From Streptomyces sp. S3(2020) (GTDB lineage Bacteria > Actinomycetota > Actinomycetes > Streptomycetales > Streptomycetaceae), in NCBI RefSeq assembly GCF_013044505.1, contig NZ_JABERD010000088.1, forward strand, positions 1-37,084: a stretch of DNA of 37,084 bases. Direction: 5' to 3'. Shown in pieces: positions 1-10,382 of this stretch. The translations under genes and the position numbers were made by a program. The notes under the pieces were generated by a model that was given only the letters and a program-made list of their open reading frames with translations, ran no database searches and was not told the DNA's origin. How positions within the stretch are numbered: position 1 is the first letter of the stretch; each line of letters opens with the position of its first letter.

Positions 1-2
1 AC

Positions 3-1043
3 CCCGTCCCCCTCACCCCGATCTCGTACCGCTGCTACGCCGATGCCCTCCAGGCGGAGGCCGACCGGTACCACCTCGCCCTGCCTGCCGACACGATGAC
101 CGAGGACGACGACGCCTGGGCGGACAAGGTCGGCCTGCTCCTGCAAGAACCGGTCCCGCTCGTCTCCTTCGCCTTCGGGCTTCCCTCCGCGGACGTCGTT
201 CGGGCGCTGCGGGGCGCGGGCAGCCTTGTCGCCCAGACGGTGACCACCCCCGCCGAAGCCCTTGCCGCCGCGGACACCGACGTGGACCTGCTGATCGTCC
301 AGGCCCCGGCGGCGGGCGGCCACTCAGCGACCCTCACCCCTGACCGCCCTCTCACCGCCGTCGCACTGCCCGACCTGGTCGACGACATACGCCACACCGT
401 CCCGCTGCCCGCGATCGCCGCCGGGGGCATCGCCACCCCGGCCGACACCGCCGCAGCCCTGCGTGCCGGCGCCCACGCCGTCATGGTCGGCACGCTCCTG
501 CTGCGCACGCACGAGAGCGGCGCGTCCGTACCTCACAAAGCCGCCCTGACCGACCCCGCGTTCACGGAAACCGCGCTGACCCGAGCCTTCACCGGCCGCC
601 CCGCCCGCGCCCTGCGCAACCGCTTCACCGACACCTACGACTCCGTCGCCCCGCTCGGCTACCCCGCCCTCCACCACCTCACCGCCCCACTACGAAGGGC
701 CGCCACCGCCGCAGGCGACACCGACCTCATCCACCTGTGGGCGGGCACAGGCCACCGCGCAGCCCGCCGGGCCTCTTCGGACGGGAGCACGTACTCGTCC
801 CGGTGGATCGTGGCCGGCCTCGGGTACGCGGCCGTGGCACTGGTGAGTGCGTTGGCCGTATCCCGCGCGATCCCCGGAAAGGGCTCCTCGGCCCCCTGCC
901 GCCACGAGTGGCAGCCATGCTGGGTGAACCACCTCTATCCGGGGGCCTTCCTCGTGACACTCGCCAGCTTGGCCGCGACGGTGGCCGTCATGCATTGGCT
1001 GCCGCGCTGGATGCCCAAGCTGCGCGCCCATTCCCGCAAGTAG
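3..1043 (+). CDS. Nitronate monooxygenase-like protein, 5' partial, with C-terminal membrane tail
   Basis: The reading frame is open to the left edge, so the true start lies outside the window. Family: FMN-dependent nitronate monooxygenase (2-nitropropane dioxygenase), which oxidises alkyl nitronates to carbonyl compounds and nitrite. Seen: the TIM-barrel phosphate/flavin segments QAPAAGGHSA, PAIAAGGIATPAD and AVMVGTLLLRT in the usual order, then the family C-terminal motif LWAGTGHRAAR. Family members normally end shortly after that motif. Here about 85 further residues follow, with two hydrophobic stretches (about bases 805-865 and 935-990) separated by a Cys/Trp-rich loop. That resembles a small two-helix membrane protein fused in frame. 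A nearby transposase scrap supports a rearrangement. Family call is firm; whether the chimera works is unknown. Confidence 0.8.
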   Translation, partial: PVPLTPISYRCYADALQAEADRYHLALPADTMTEDDDAWADKVGLLLQEPVPLVSFAFGLPSADVVRALRGAGSLVAQTVTTPAEALAAADTDVDLLIVQAPAAGGHSATLTPDRPLTAVALPDLVDDIRHTVPLPAIAAGGIATPADTAAALRAGAHAVMVGTLLLRTHESGASVPHKAALTDPAFTETALTRAFTGRPARALRNRFTDTYDSVAPLGYPALHHLTAPLRRAATAAGDTDLIHLWAGTGHRAARRASSDGSTYSSRWIVAGLGYAAVALVSALAVSRAIPGKGSSAPCRHEWQPCWVNHLYPGAFLVTLASLAATVAVMHWLPRWMPKLRAHSRK

Positions 1044-1054
1044 CCGTCCAGGCT

Positions 1055-1168
1055 GGTGGGGTGGGGTCGGCGTGAAGGCTTCCCGTGCTCTTGGACGCCC
1101 CAGACCGGATGGCGGCGTAGGCGCTGTCGGCCGTAGAAGGGCTCGACGAAGGCGAAGACGTCCGCGCG
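1055..1168 (-). pseudogene. Possible IS3-family transposase C-terminal scrap
   Basis: The minus-strand translation gives ADVFAFVEPFYGRQRLRRHP, which resembles the conserved end of IS3-type OrfB integrases (the DVFxYIExFYNRxRRHSxLG pattern). There is no catalytic DDE core, no inverted-repeat pair and no start, so this is at best a relic. It sits exactly between the chimeric first gene and the next ORF, where an old insertion or deletion would help explain the odd gene ends. The match is short and could be chance in GC-rich DNA. Confidence 0.4.
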
Positions 1169-1235
1169 CGCTGGACTAGGGGCTGTCCGATGGGTCCGTC
1201 GGGGCTGCCACCACGACAGACCTGCGAACGCGGGG

Positions 1236-1997
1236 GTGGAGTCGCTCCCGGCCGCCTGGGGAGGGTTCAATGCCCAGGTGGTGGACTGGGCACAAATGCG
1301 CGACTGCAGGTTCGACGTCGATCGCGTTCCTGAACTCTTGGAGCGGGTGGAGCGCCAGGACGAGCATGAAGCGTGGAAGGAGCTGGGGTGGCGGCTCGTC
1401 CTTGAGCACGACCTGCTGTCTCCCGCCAGTTTCGCTGCCTTGCCGCGCCTGGTGCGCCTCGCGCCACGCAGCGCGGAGGCGCGTGGCCTGGCCGGGAAGA
1501 TCCTTGAGCGCGCGGCAGGGCGGCACGGCTGCGATGGTCTGCTGGCGGACTGCGCCGACGCGATCAGGGAGTTCCGTGAGGTGCTGGACGGGCATCTGCG
1601 GTCGCGGCCGGCTGACTACCTGGTGTCCTTCCGTGCCCTGCTCGCGGTGGAAGAGGAGTACCACTGGGCGAACGCTCTGGAGGGCTTCACGGACGACATC
1701 ATCGGCGTGGACTGCCCTCATTGTGGCGTCGGCGTGACGATCGCCATCGGCGGCTTCGGCTGCTACTCGCAGGTATGGGACGGGGGTGAGGAGATCCGGC
1801 GGGACCTGCGTCCGGCGGCCGCCGAGGAACTCACCGGAGCCGGCAGATGGATGCATGAGATCACTGTCCGCGACGGGCAGGAGGTGCTCGCCAGCGGAAT
1901 TGCAAACCTGTTCGGTAAAGCGGAATGCCCGCGCTGTGCCAGCGTCTTCGCCGTCGCGGACGAGTACACCTCCGCCAACCGTCCGGTCATGCGGTAA
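1236..1997 (+). CDS. Unrecognised protein with paired CxxC (zinc-ribbon-like) C-terminus
   Basis: Predicted 253-residue soluble protein with no signal peptide or membrane helix. The GTG start at 1236 follows a G-rich site; an in-frame ATG at 1296 (MRDCRFDV) is the main alternative and would remove 20 poorly structured residues. The N-terminal half is alpha-helical and charged. The C-terminal half carries two Cys pairs, CPHCGVGVTI and CPRCASVF, about 60 residues apart, which could bind one zinc ion as a split ribbon. I do not recognise the family or infer a function. Codon use and GC bias look like a genuine Streptomyces gene. It appears monocistronic, with a poorly structured 190-base gap upstream. 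Confidence 0.7.
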   Translation: MESLPAAWGGFNAQVVDWAQMRDCRFDVDRVPELLERVERQDEHEAWKELGWRLVLEHDLLSPASFAALPRLVRLAPRSAEARGLAGKILERAAGRHGCDGLLADCADAIREFREVLDGHLRSRPADYLVSFRALLAVEEEYHWANALEGFTDDIIGVDCPHCGVGVTIAIGGFGCYSQVWDGGEEIRRDLRPAAAEELTGAGRWMHEITVRDGQEVLASGIANLFGKAECPRCASVFAVADEYTSANRPVMR

Positions 1998-2202
1998 GCC
2001 ACGGCTACGAGCGGAGCCACAGCCGGATCGCGGCGACGGTGGCTGTGCCCGTGCTGCCCGTGCCCGTGACAGTCGGCACCGCGTTGATCGTCGTCGTCGG
2101 CGTCGTCCCGGCCAATCGTGCGTCCGCCTCACCGGGGCCCCGCCCACCGGCCCCGCGAAGGCCTTCGCCATGACAGGCACAGAGGATGCTCGTGAACGAC
2201 TT

Positions 2203-2240
2203 TACCGATGTACCGATGTACCGATGTACCGACGTACCGC
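2203..2240. repeat. 8-bp direct tandem repeat (TACCGATG)
   Basis: Four head-to-tail octamers (three TACCGATG, one TACCGACG) and a partial fifth, just beyond the stop codon of the minus-strand WD40 gene. The rest of the 1998-2262 interval holds no convincing gene. It could be simple slippage DNA or a protein-binding array; nothing visible decides this. Confidence 0.85.
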
Positions 2241-2262
2241 CGTGGGCCGGCGATCACCCGGG

Positions 2263-5200
2263 CTACGGCTTGGATGCGACGTCGTGGCCGCACAGGACTT
2301 CGGGGGGTGCGTCGGGGATGTACGCGCGCCACTGGGCCTTCGACAGGCCGGAGTTCTGGGTGCGGTCGCAGATCCTGGCAACGGCTTGGGCGGGGTCGAC
2401 GGTGTAGTGCTGGAGGGGAACACGGGTGCCGGACGAGTAGAGGGTCTTGCTGTCGCCGCTGAACGCGAGGGAGACGATGGGGTCGCCGGGGGTGGCGAGC
2501 GGGCCGCCGAGGGGTTGCTGGGTGGGGACGTCCCAGAGCTGGAGCGTGCCGTGGTCGCCGGCGACCGCGAGGGTGTGTCCGTCGGGGCTGAAGGCGAGCG
2601 CGGTGACCGCTTCGGTCGTGTCGGTGTCGTCGGAGGGTGCGGGGAAGACGTTGCGCAGGACGCCGTCCCGGTGTCGAACGTCCGTGTCCCACAAGCTGAT
2701 CCGGCCGGTGCGGTCACCGACGGCGAGCCGGGAGCCGTCGGGAGCGAAGGTGAGCGCGCCGGTCTCCGCACCGGGCGCGAGATCCCTGCGGGTCGGTGTG
2801 CCGGAGGGCAGTCGGACGACACGGTCGTCCCCGGCGAGGAGGCGCCCGTCGGGGCGGACGGCCACGTTGGCGCCGTTCGCCGGGAACACCGAGGTCCGGC
2901 GGTGGCCGACGGTGTCCCACACTTCGTAGACGCGCTTGTCGATCGCTGTGTTGCGCGCGACGTACAGGGTGCGGCCTCCCGCGCCCAGCGTCAGTGAGAC
3001 GACCGCCTGGCCCGGTTCGGCGGTCGGCAGACCGAGCGTGGTGCGTACGCGTCCACGCTCCAGGTCCCATACGGTGACGCGCTGTTCGGCAGGGGTGCGG
3101 CTGGCGGCGAAGACGCCGTACGCCAGCGTGTCGCCTTCCGGACCGAACGCCATCAGTGGCTGTGTGCCGGAGGGGTCCACCGGCTCCGCGGTGACGCGGG
3201 AGACCGGCGGGGGCGGGGACGGCAGGGAGCGGATCAGGTGTCCGTCGCGGGTGTCGCGAAGCTGGACGCGGTAGGTGCCGCCGGTGCGTTCGGCGGTGGC
3301 GAGCGTGCGGCCGTCGGGGCTGAGCAGCACCCGCTCCAGGGGGCGGGTGGACCAGCGGGCGGTGACCGGTGTGGTGAGGTCGAGGGTGTGGACGGTGTCA
3401 CCTTCGAGGTAGCGCAGGCGTGGCCGGGTGGGGTCCCAGGTGAGTGTTTTGTCGACGTGCTGGTTGTTCAGCGGGTGCCGGAAGACCGGGGTGGCGGGGG
3501 CCGCGAGCCGCCACACCTTGACCTCGCCGTCCTGCACGGCGGCGAGGAAGGTGCCGTCCGGGCTGAAAGCGGCCCAGGCGGCGCCCGGGACGTCGAGGTC
3601 GGCGACCCGGCTTCCCGACGCGGTGTCCCAGACACGGACCTGGTCGTCGGTGAGGGCGGCGAACCGGCCACTCGCGCCGAAGACCAGGAGCGAGCGGTCA
3701 CCACAGATCGCGCCCGCCTTCTCCCAGGCGCCGTGCAGCATCCGGTGCCCGGCGATGTCCCACAACTGAGGGGCGCTTCCGGCCGGACACACGGCCACCC
3801 GCCGCCCGTCCGTACTCGGCGTCACGTTGGCCGGTGTGGGGGCCTGCGTCTCGAACAGCAGGCGGCCGTCCGCCACCGAGCGCAGCCGCACCCCGTGGTC
3901 GTCGCCCATGCCGCTCTCCAGGTAGTCACGCCCACCGGCGACGAAGTCCACGGCCGCGACCGCCGTCGGCTTGGACGCGCCCGCCCACCGCCCGGTCGCG
4001 GTGTTCCACAGCCGTATCGCGCCGTCCCCGACAGTCGGCAGATAGACCGCGAGCATCCTGCCGTCCGGAGACACGGAGGTCACCTGCCCGGACGGTAGCC
4101 GCCCCGAGTCCGTACGGCGGTGGGTGGCCACGTTCCAGGTCCGCCAGGTACGGCCGTCGACGCTGAGCAGGGTACGGCCGGAGTCGATGAGGAAGCGGGC
4201 CGGTGTGCCGCCGGGAGCCGGGTCGGTGAAGGTGTCCGTCTCGGGCTGGGCGAGGGAGGCGAGCAGGGCCCGGCGGGACTCGGGCAGCGGCGAGATGTCC
4301 CAGGCGGCGAGGCCGAGCAGCATCGCGGTGCGCGGGTCGGTGGTGCGCAGGGCGTCGGCGACCTCGGAGACCCGGCGGGCGGCGTCATCGGTGGCCCGGC
4401 GCTCGTTGTCGTCGTGCTGTCGCCAGGCGACGAACCCGGCGACCAGCGCCACCGCCAGCACCGCCGACAGCGTGGAGACCAGGGTCCGGGCCTTGCGCCG
4501 GCCCCGGGTGACGGCCCGGCGCTCCGCGTCCCGGGCCGTGAACGCGGCGCCGAGGAAGTCGCGTTCCGCGCTGGTCAGCGAAGGATCATCGGCGTGGCCG
4601 GGAAACAGTTCCGCGGCGCGGGCCAGGCGCGCGCCTCGGTACAGGGCTCCGGGGTCGCAGTCGTGCTCCAGCCACACGCGGGCGGCCTCCGTGAGCTGCC
4701 GGTGGTGGCGCAGCCGTTCCCGGTCGGCCTCGATCCAGTCGTGCAGCCGGGGCCAGCAGGTGATCAGCGCCTCGTGGGCGAGGTGGACGCCGTCGTCGTC
4801 CACGGTCAGCAAGCGGGCCCGGGTGAGCCCGTCCACCGCCGCCCGTACATCCGGGTCGGTCCACTCCGTCAGGTCGCCGCGCGTGAGTGGACGGCGGGTG
4901 TCGGGGGTGCCCTGCCCCGGTTCGACCATCCGCAGCAGCAACCGGCGTGCGGCCAGCGCCTGCCCGTCGGACAGCTGCTCGTAGGCGGCCTCCGCCGTCG
5001 CCGCGATCGCGCCCCGCAACCCGCCCGCGGCCTCGTAGGAGGCCACGGTGAGCATGCGGCCGCGGCGCCGCAGCCATGTCTCCAGCAGGGCGTGCGACAG
5101 CATGGGCAGCGCCCCCGGCTCGTCGAGGACCTCCTCGACCAGGCGCGCGGTCAGCTCCCGTTCCACGGTGAGCCCTGTCGCCTGCGCCGGCTTCACCACC

Positions 5201-6027
5201 ACCTCGCGCAGCTCGCCCGCCGTCATCGGCCCCACCAACAGCGCGGCACCGCACAGGGTCCTGCCCAGTTCGTGGTGCTCGCCGCAGCGGGCGTAGAAGT
5301 CGGCCCGTACGGCGATCAGCACCCGGACCCGGCTGCCCGGGTCCCGGGCGGCGAGCAGCAGGTCGATGAACCGGTTCCGTTCGGCCCGGTCCCGGCAGAG
5401 CGTGAAGACCTCCTCGAACTGGTCGACCACCACCCAGCTCTCCGGCTCGCCCGCACCGGGCGCGAGGAGATGCCCGTACGTCTCGGCGGGCCGCGGCCCG
5501 GGCGTGAACACCCGCAGTACCGCCGGGCACCTCCGCCCCGCGATCTCCTCCCGCAGCCGGGGGACCAGGCCGGCCCGCAGCAGCGACGACTTCCCGCTGC
5601 CCGACGCCCCGAACACCACCGCGAACCGGTTCCCGCACACCAGCTCGGCCAACTCCGACACCAGGCGGTCCCGGCCGAAGAACAAGCCCTGGTCGCCCGG
5701 CTCGTACCGGGCGAGTCCCCGGTACGGAGGGACGGCGTCCGCGTCATCGCGCGGCTCGACCGCGACCGCGGCCTCCGTCTCCTTCCAGAGCCGTTCCCAC
5801 CGGTCCGGGGTGTCGCCGCAGGCCCGGGCGTACCCCTGGACCACGGCGAGCGACGGCAGGCGTGTCCCGTCCGCGGCCTTCGACAACGTTGCCGCGGTGA
5901 ACCCGGCCGCATCGGCCATGGTCCGGTACGAAGGACTTCCCGCCGCCCGGCGCAGCTCCCGCATCTCGTGCGCGAGCCGCTGCATCGGTCCGGCCGCCGG
6001 ATCCACCGGCACTTCGGGACGCCCCAT
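2263..6027 (-). CDS. HTH-nSTAND NTPase-TM-WD40 repeat protein
   Basis: Predicted 1254 residues. I chose the ATG at 6027 because homologues usually begin MGRPE-like, and a GGATGG site lies just upstream; the frame continues to 6072. Domains in order: XRE-like helix-turn-helix (about 20-75), nSTAND P-loop ATPase with Walker A GASGSGKS (about 140-147) and Walker B WVVVDQFEE (about 198-206), an STAND helical region containing LAHEALITCWPRL, one transmembrane helix (about 515-535) after a basic RRKAR stretch, and a long C-terminal beta-propeller region (about 590-1235) with repeated SPDGRxLA and VWDT blades. The family is thought to act as a ligand-gated switch in signalling or defence. The helix implies a membrane anchor with cytoplasmic HTH/ATPase and the propeller on the other side, unless the helix is only buried. 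It is divergent from the RNase gene, with 284 bases between the starts. Confidence 0.9.
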   Translation of the reverse strand: MGRPEVPVDPAAGPMQRLAHEMRELRRAAGSPSYRTMADAAGFTAATLSKAADGTRLPSLAVVQGYARACGDTPDRWERLWKETEAAVAVEPRDDADAVPPYRGLARYEPGDQGLFFGRDRLVSELAELVCGNRFAVVFGASGSGKSSLLRAGLVPRLREEIAGRRCPAVLRVFTPGPRPAETYGHLLAPGAGEPESWVVVDQFEEVFTLCRDRAERNRFIDLLLAARDPGSRVRVLIAVRADFYARCGEHHELGRTLCGAALLVGPMTAGELREVVVKPAQATGLTVERELTARLVEEVLDEPGALPMLSHALLETWLRRRGRMLTVASYEAAGGLRGAIAATAEAAYEQLSDGQALAARRLLLRMVEPGQGTPDTRRPLTRGDLTEWTDPDVRAAVDGLTRARLLTVDDDGVHLAHEALITCWPRLHDWIEADRERLRHHRQLTEAARVWLEHDCDPGALYRGARLARAAELFPGHADDPSLTSAERDFLGAAFTARDAERRAVTRGRRKARTLVSTLSAVLAVALVAGFVAWRQHDDNERRATDDAARRVSEVADALRTTDPRTAMLLGLAAWDISPLPESRRALLASLAQPETDTFTDPAPGGTPARFLIDSGRTLLSVDGRTWRTWNVATHRRTDSGRLPSGQVTSVSPDGRMLAVYLPTVGDGAIRLWNTATGRWAGASKPTAVAAVDFVAGGRDYLESGMGDDHGVRLRSVADGRLLFETQAPTPANVTPSTDGRRVAVCPAGSAPQLWDIAGHRMLHGAWEKAGAICGDRSLLVFGASGRFAALTDDQVRVWDTASGSRVADLDVPGAAWAAFSPDGTFLAAVQDGEVKVWRLAAPATPVFRHPLNNQHVDKTLTWDPTRPRLRYLEGDTVHTLDLTTPVTARWSTRPLERVLLSPDGRTLATAERTGGTYRVQLRDTRDGHLIRSLPSPPPPVSRVTAEPVDPSGTQPLMAFGPEGDTLAYGVFAASRTPAEQRVTVWDLERGRVRTTLGLPTAEPGQAVVSLTLGAGGRTLYVARNTAIDKRVYEVWDTVGHRRTSVFPANGANVAVRPDGRLLAGDDRVVRLPSGTPTRRDLAPGAETGALTFAPDGSRLAVGDRTGRISLWDTDVRHRDGVLRNVFPAPSDDTDTTEAVTALAFSPDGHTLAVAGDHGTLQLWDVPTQQPLGGPLATPGDPIVSLAFSGDSKTLYSSGTRVPLQHYTVDPAQAVARICDRTQNSGLSKAQWRAYIPDAPPEVLCGHDVASKP

Positions 6028-6311
6028 GGGACCATCCATTCCGCTACACCGCCGCACGGCGGACCAAAACAATGTTCGAGTTCGTCAAGTTATGTGCCGT
6101 CCCGTGCGAATGTCACGCTTCATCCGGCCTCTGTGGGGTTGGCGACACCCGCCGATTCAAGGCAACGCACCTGCGCGTCAACACGTCAGGGAACCAACCC
6201 GTTGCCGCCGCACAGAGTTGAATTCCCTGGTCAAAGGGGGGTGAGCATCAACTTTCGGGTCGCCAACGTAGGTCGTGTCGCCGCGGCAGACAGCCCCGGC
6301 GGGAACACCGG

Positions 6312-6974
6312 ATGACCCAGGAGCAGATCTTGATCTCCCCTCTTGACACAGAGACCGAGCCCGAAGCGCTTCCCGCGAAGCCGAGGCGGCGCGGGCGCCG
6401 CCAGGCACTGACCGTCGCGAGCGTGCTGCTCGCGGTCCTGGGCGGCGTGGTCGCCGGTTCGGGCACCGCTTCCGCCCAGACCGTGCCGGGAGCGTGCAGC
6501 GCGCTCTGCAACCAGCGTCCGTCATGGGTGGCCGAGGCGGACTGGGACGCCGGCGTCGAAGCGGCGAACTGGTGGGCCAACAACAACATCGACCAGACCC
6601 AGGTGGTCTGGTCGGGTATCCGCAGCTACTACCGCATCACCAGCTCCCACTTCGGATGGCCCGGCCAGCGACAGGGAGGCCACTGGTTCGGGTTCCGGGA
6701 GGGCAGCCACGACCAGTTCGTCTACTACGGCGGTGTGTACAACGACTGGAACGGCATGATCAGCAACATCGAGCACGCCCGAGGCGTCTCGGGCTCCCGG
6801 GCCTACTCGTCGGCCGGTCACACGACGGCTCCCTACGTGGAGTACGACATCAGTTACTACGGTCAGCCGAACAGCCAGCGCAACGCCCTGCGGCTCGTTC
6901 GTAACCCCAACAGCGGCAACGTCTACCTCACGACCGACCACTACCAGACCTTCACCTTCCTGGGCCACTTCTAG
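6312..6974 (+). CDS. Secreted guanyl-specific ribonuclease (N1/T1/Sa family)
   Basis: Predicted 220 residues. A basic RRRGRRQ segment and hydrophobic helix (about 25-55) ending in ASA-Q form a signal peptide, so the product should be exported. The last 50 residues match the RNase Sa/barnase catalytic fold: YVEYDI (Glu177 as general base), NALRLVR (Arg194) and TDHYQTFTFL (His210 as general acid). The Arg-to-His spacing of 16 equals that in RNase Sa, and the Glu-to-Arg spacing differs by two. The 120-residue stretch between the signal peptide and the catalytic core, rich in Trp, Tyr and Gly, is longer than in classic RNase Sa (about 96 residues in total) and may be a pro-region or an added domain. 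The adjacent barstar gene strongly supports the assignment. Confidence 0.85.
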   Translation: MTQEQILISPLDTETEPEALPAKPRRRGRRQALTVASVLLAVLGGVVAGSGTASAQTVPGACSALCNQRPSWVAEADWDAGVEAANWWANNNIDQTQVVWSGIRSYYRITSSHFGWPGQRQGGHWFGFREGSHDQFVYYGGVYNDWNGMISNIEHARGVSGSRAYSSAGHTTAPYVEYDISYYGQPNSQRNALRLVRNPNSGNVYLTTDHYQTFTFLGHF

Positions 6975-6990
6975 GCAGTCCCTTGTGGGG

Positions 6991-7036
6991 CCGGGGTGGT
7001 GCGGCGGGCGGGGACTCCGCCGTCGCACCACCCCGG
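6991..7036 (+). terminator. Strong hairpin between RNase and barstar genes
   Basis: Bases 6991-7003 are the exact reverse complement of 7024-7036 (13 bp), and the stem extends to about 17 bp with one G-U pair around a short loop. It starts 16 bases after the RNase stop and ends 24 bases before the inhibitor start. There is no U tract, which is usual for Streptomyces terminators. It may end or attenuate the RNase transcript, or protect its 3' end. Confidence 0.75.
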
Positions 7037-7060
7037 CGGCCGGAAAGGACACGAGATTCC

Positions 7061-7504
7061 GTGAACGAGAGGTTCGAATTGACCAGCACGACGGCCTGTC
7101 TCCGCCCACTGACCGAGACGGGAGCCGACATCCCGGAGGGCAGCGAAGTGCGCGGCTCCCACTGCCGCACCAGCAAGGACCTGTTCGGTGCATGGGCCAC
7201 CGCACTCGGCTTCCCGGACTACTTCGGCCACAACTGGGACGCTTTCCACGACTGCCTCCGCGACTGCCTCCGCGGCGCCGTACCGACGACCGTCGTCGTC
7301 CGCGAAGCCGGCGACCTTCTCGTCGACGAGCCGGAGAGCGTCCTGGCCCTGCTCATTTTCATGCTCAGCAGGGCCGCCGGCGACGACAGCACCGCGCCAC
7401 GGTTTGTGCTCCTCCTTGACGACACACCCGACAGCCTGTCCCAGCTGGCCAGGCGCATGGAGCAGGCCGGGATCACGGTGCCCACCCTCCGCAACCAGGC
7501 CTGA
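7061..7504 (+). CDS. Barstar-family ribonuclease inhibitor
   Basis: Predicted 147 residues, cytoplasmic, no signal peptide. GTG start at 7061 with GGAAAGGA 11 bases upstream; an in-frame TTG at 7079 is possible. The segment from HCRTSKDLFGAWATALGFP through YFGHNWDAFHDCL is the barstar signature: the helix and loop that block the RNase active site, with the conserved NWDA and DCL residues. The rest alternates hydrophobic strands and helices as expected (LALLIFML, RFVLLLDD). Role: binds and inactivates any RNase that folds inside the producer. It is longer than barstar (about 90 residues), as in many Streptomyces homologues. Its position right after the secreted RNase makes a cognate toxin-inhibitor pair very likely, although the hairpin between them suggests separate control. 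Confidence 0.88.
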   Translation: MNERFELTSTTACLRPLTETGADIPEGSEVRGSHCRTSKDLFGAWATALGFPDYFGHNWDAFHDCLRDCLRGAVPTTVVVREAGDLLVDEPESVLALLIFMLSRAAGDDSTAPRFVLLLDDTPDSLSQLARRMEQAGITVPTLRNQA

Positions 7505-7518
7505 CGCTGGATCGGCGT

Positions 7519-7551
7519 GAGGGCGCCGCCGCGGCAACCCGCCGCACCCTC
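7519..7551 (+). terminator. Possible hairpin after barstar gene
   Basis: GCGGC (7531-7535) pairs with GCCGC (7541-7545) around a 5-base loop, with an outer GAGGG/CCCTC pairing across an uneven internal loop. Moderate stability; may separate the inhibitor from the downstream carbonic anhydrase gene. Confidence 0.35.
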
Positions 7552-7611
7552 GACAACCCACCGCCATCGACGCCGGACGGAACCGGCGCCGCACGCCGAG
7601 GAGAAACACCC

Positions 7612-8391
7612 ATGCCCACTGCCGGAAGCCCACAGCGCAGGGCGATACTCACCGGAGGTCTGCTGGCCTCCGCGGCCCTGATCACCGGCTGTTCGTCGAA
7701 GGCGGCCGACACGACGTCGGCGGACGCGAAGGCGTCGGCCGCCGCGAGCCCGTCACCGAGCGCCTCCCTGACCGCGGAGGCCCGTCCGGACTCGCCGCGC
7801 GCGGCGTTCGCCCGGCTGACGGAGGGCAACAGGCGCTGGGTGGACGGCACGCTCCAGCACCCCGACCGGGACCCGAAGCGGCGCGAGTTCGTGGCCGCGG
7901 AACAGGATCCGTACGGAGTGATCCTCTCCTGCATCGACTCCCGGGTACCGCCCGAGCTCCTCTTCGACACCGGCCTCGGCGACCTGTTCGTCCTGCGCAC
8001 CGGTGGGCAGGTGGTGGGTCCGGAGGTCACGGGCTCCGTGGAGTACGGACCGATGACCTCGGGCACCCCGCTCGTCGTGGTCCTGGGACACCAGCGGTGC
8101 GGAGCCATCAAGGCCGCGTACGAGGCGATGCGCGCGGGCAAGTCGCTGCCCGGCAACCTTCAGGCGATCGCCGACGCGCTGAAGCCCGCGTACCGGGAGA
8201 CCGTCAAGGGCGAGCACGCCGACCCGGTCGACGCCATGATCCGCGTCCACACCGAGCAGACCTCCGCCGCGCTGCGGTCCAACAAGGACCTCGCCCCGAT
8301 GGTGAAGAAGGGCGACCTGGCCGTGGTCAGCGCCTACTACTCCCTCGACACCGGCAGGGTGGAGGTCCTCAGCGGAACGCCGTCCGCCTGA
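7612..8391 (+). CDS. Lipoprotein-type beta-carbonic anhydrase
   Basis: Predicted 259 residues. ATG start preceded by GAGGAG. Zinc enzyme interconverting CO2 and bicarbonate. The beta-class motifs are complete: CIDSRV gives Cys107, Asp109 and Arg111, and HQRCG gives His160 and Cys163, the usual Cys-His-Cys zinc site with the Asp/Arg dyad. The N-terminus is QRRAILTGGLLASAALITGC, a twin-arginine-like signal ending in a lipobox with Cys27 as the lipidation site, followed by a 35-residue Ala/Ser/Pro/Thr-rich linker. The enzyme is therefore predicted to be exported and tethered outside the membrane, whereas most bacterial beta-class enzymes are cytoplasmic. It converges with the radical SAM gene, with only 11 bases between stop codons and no clear terminator. 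Confidence 0.92.
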   Translation: MPTAGSPQRRAILTGGLLASAALITGCSSKAADTTSADAKASAAASPSPSASLTAEARPDSPRAAFARLTEGNRRWVDGTLQHPDRDPKRREFVAAEQDPYGVILSCIDSRVPPELLFDTGLGDLFVLRTGGQVVGPEVTGSVEYGPMTSGTPLVVVLGHQRCGAIKAAYEAMRAGKSLPGNLQAIADALKPAYRETVKGEHADPVDAMIRVHTEQTSAALRSNKDLAPMVKKGDLAVVSAYYSLDTGRVEVLSGTPSA

Positions 8392-8402
8392 CGCCACCTA
8401 CG

Positions 8403-10378
<1,976 letters not shown>

Positions 10379-10382
<4 letters not shown>

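Noticed and set aside
4120..6315. A 731-codon plus-strand frame opposite the nSTAND-WD40 gene
   Set aside because: Gly/Arg/Gln-rich antisense translation typical of high-GC DNA; the opposite strand has clear ATPase and WD40 motifs.
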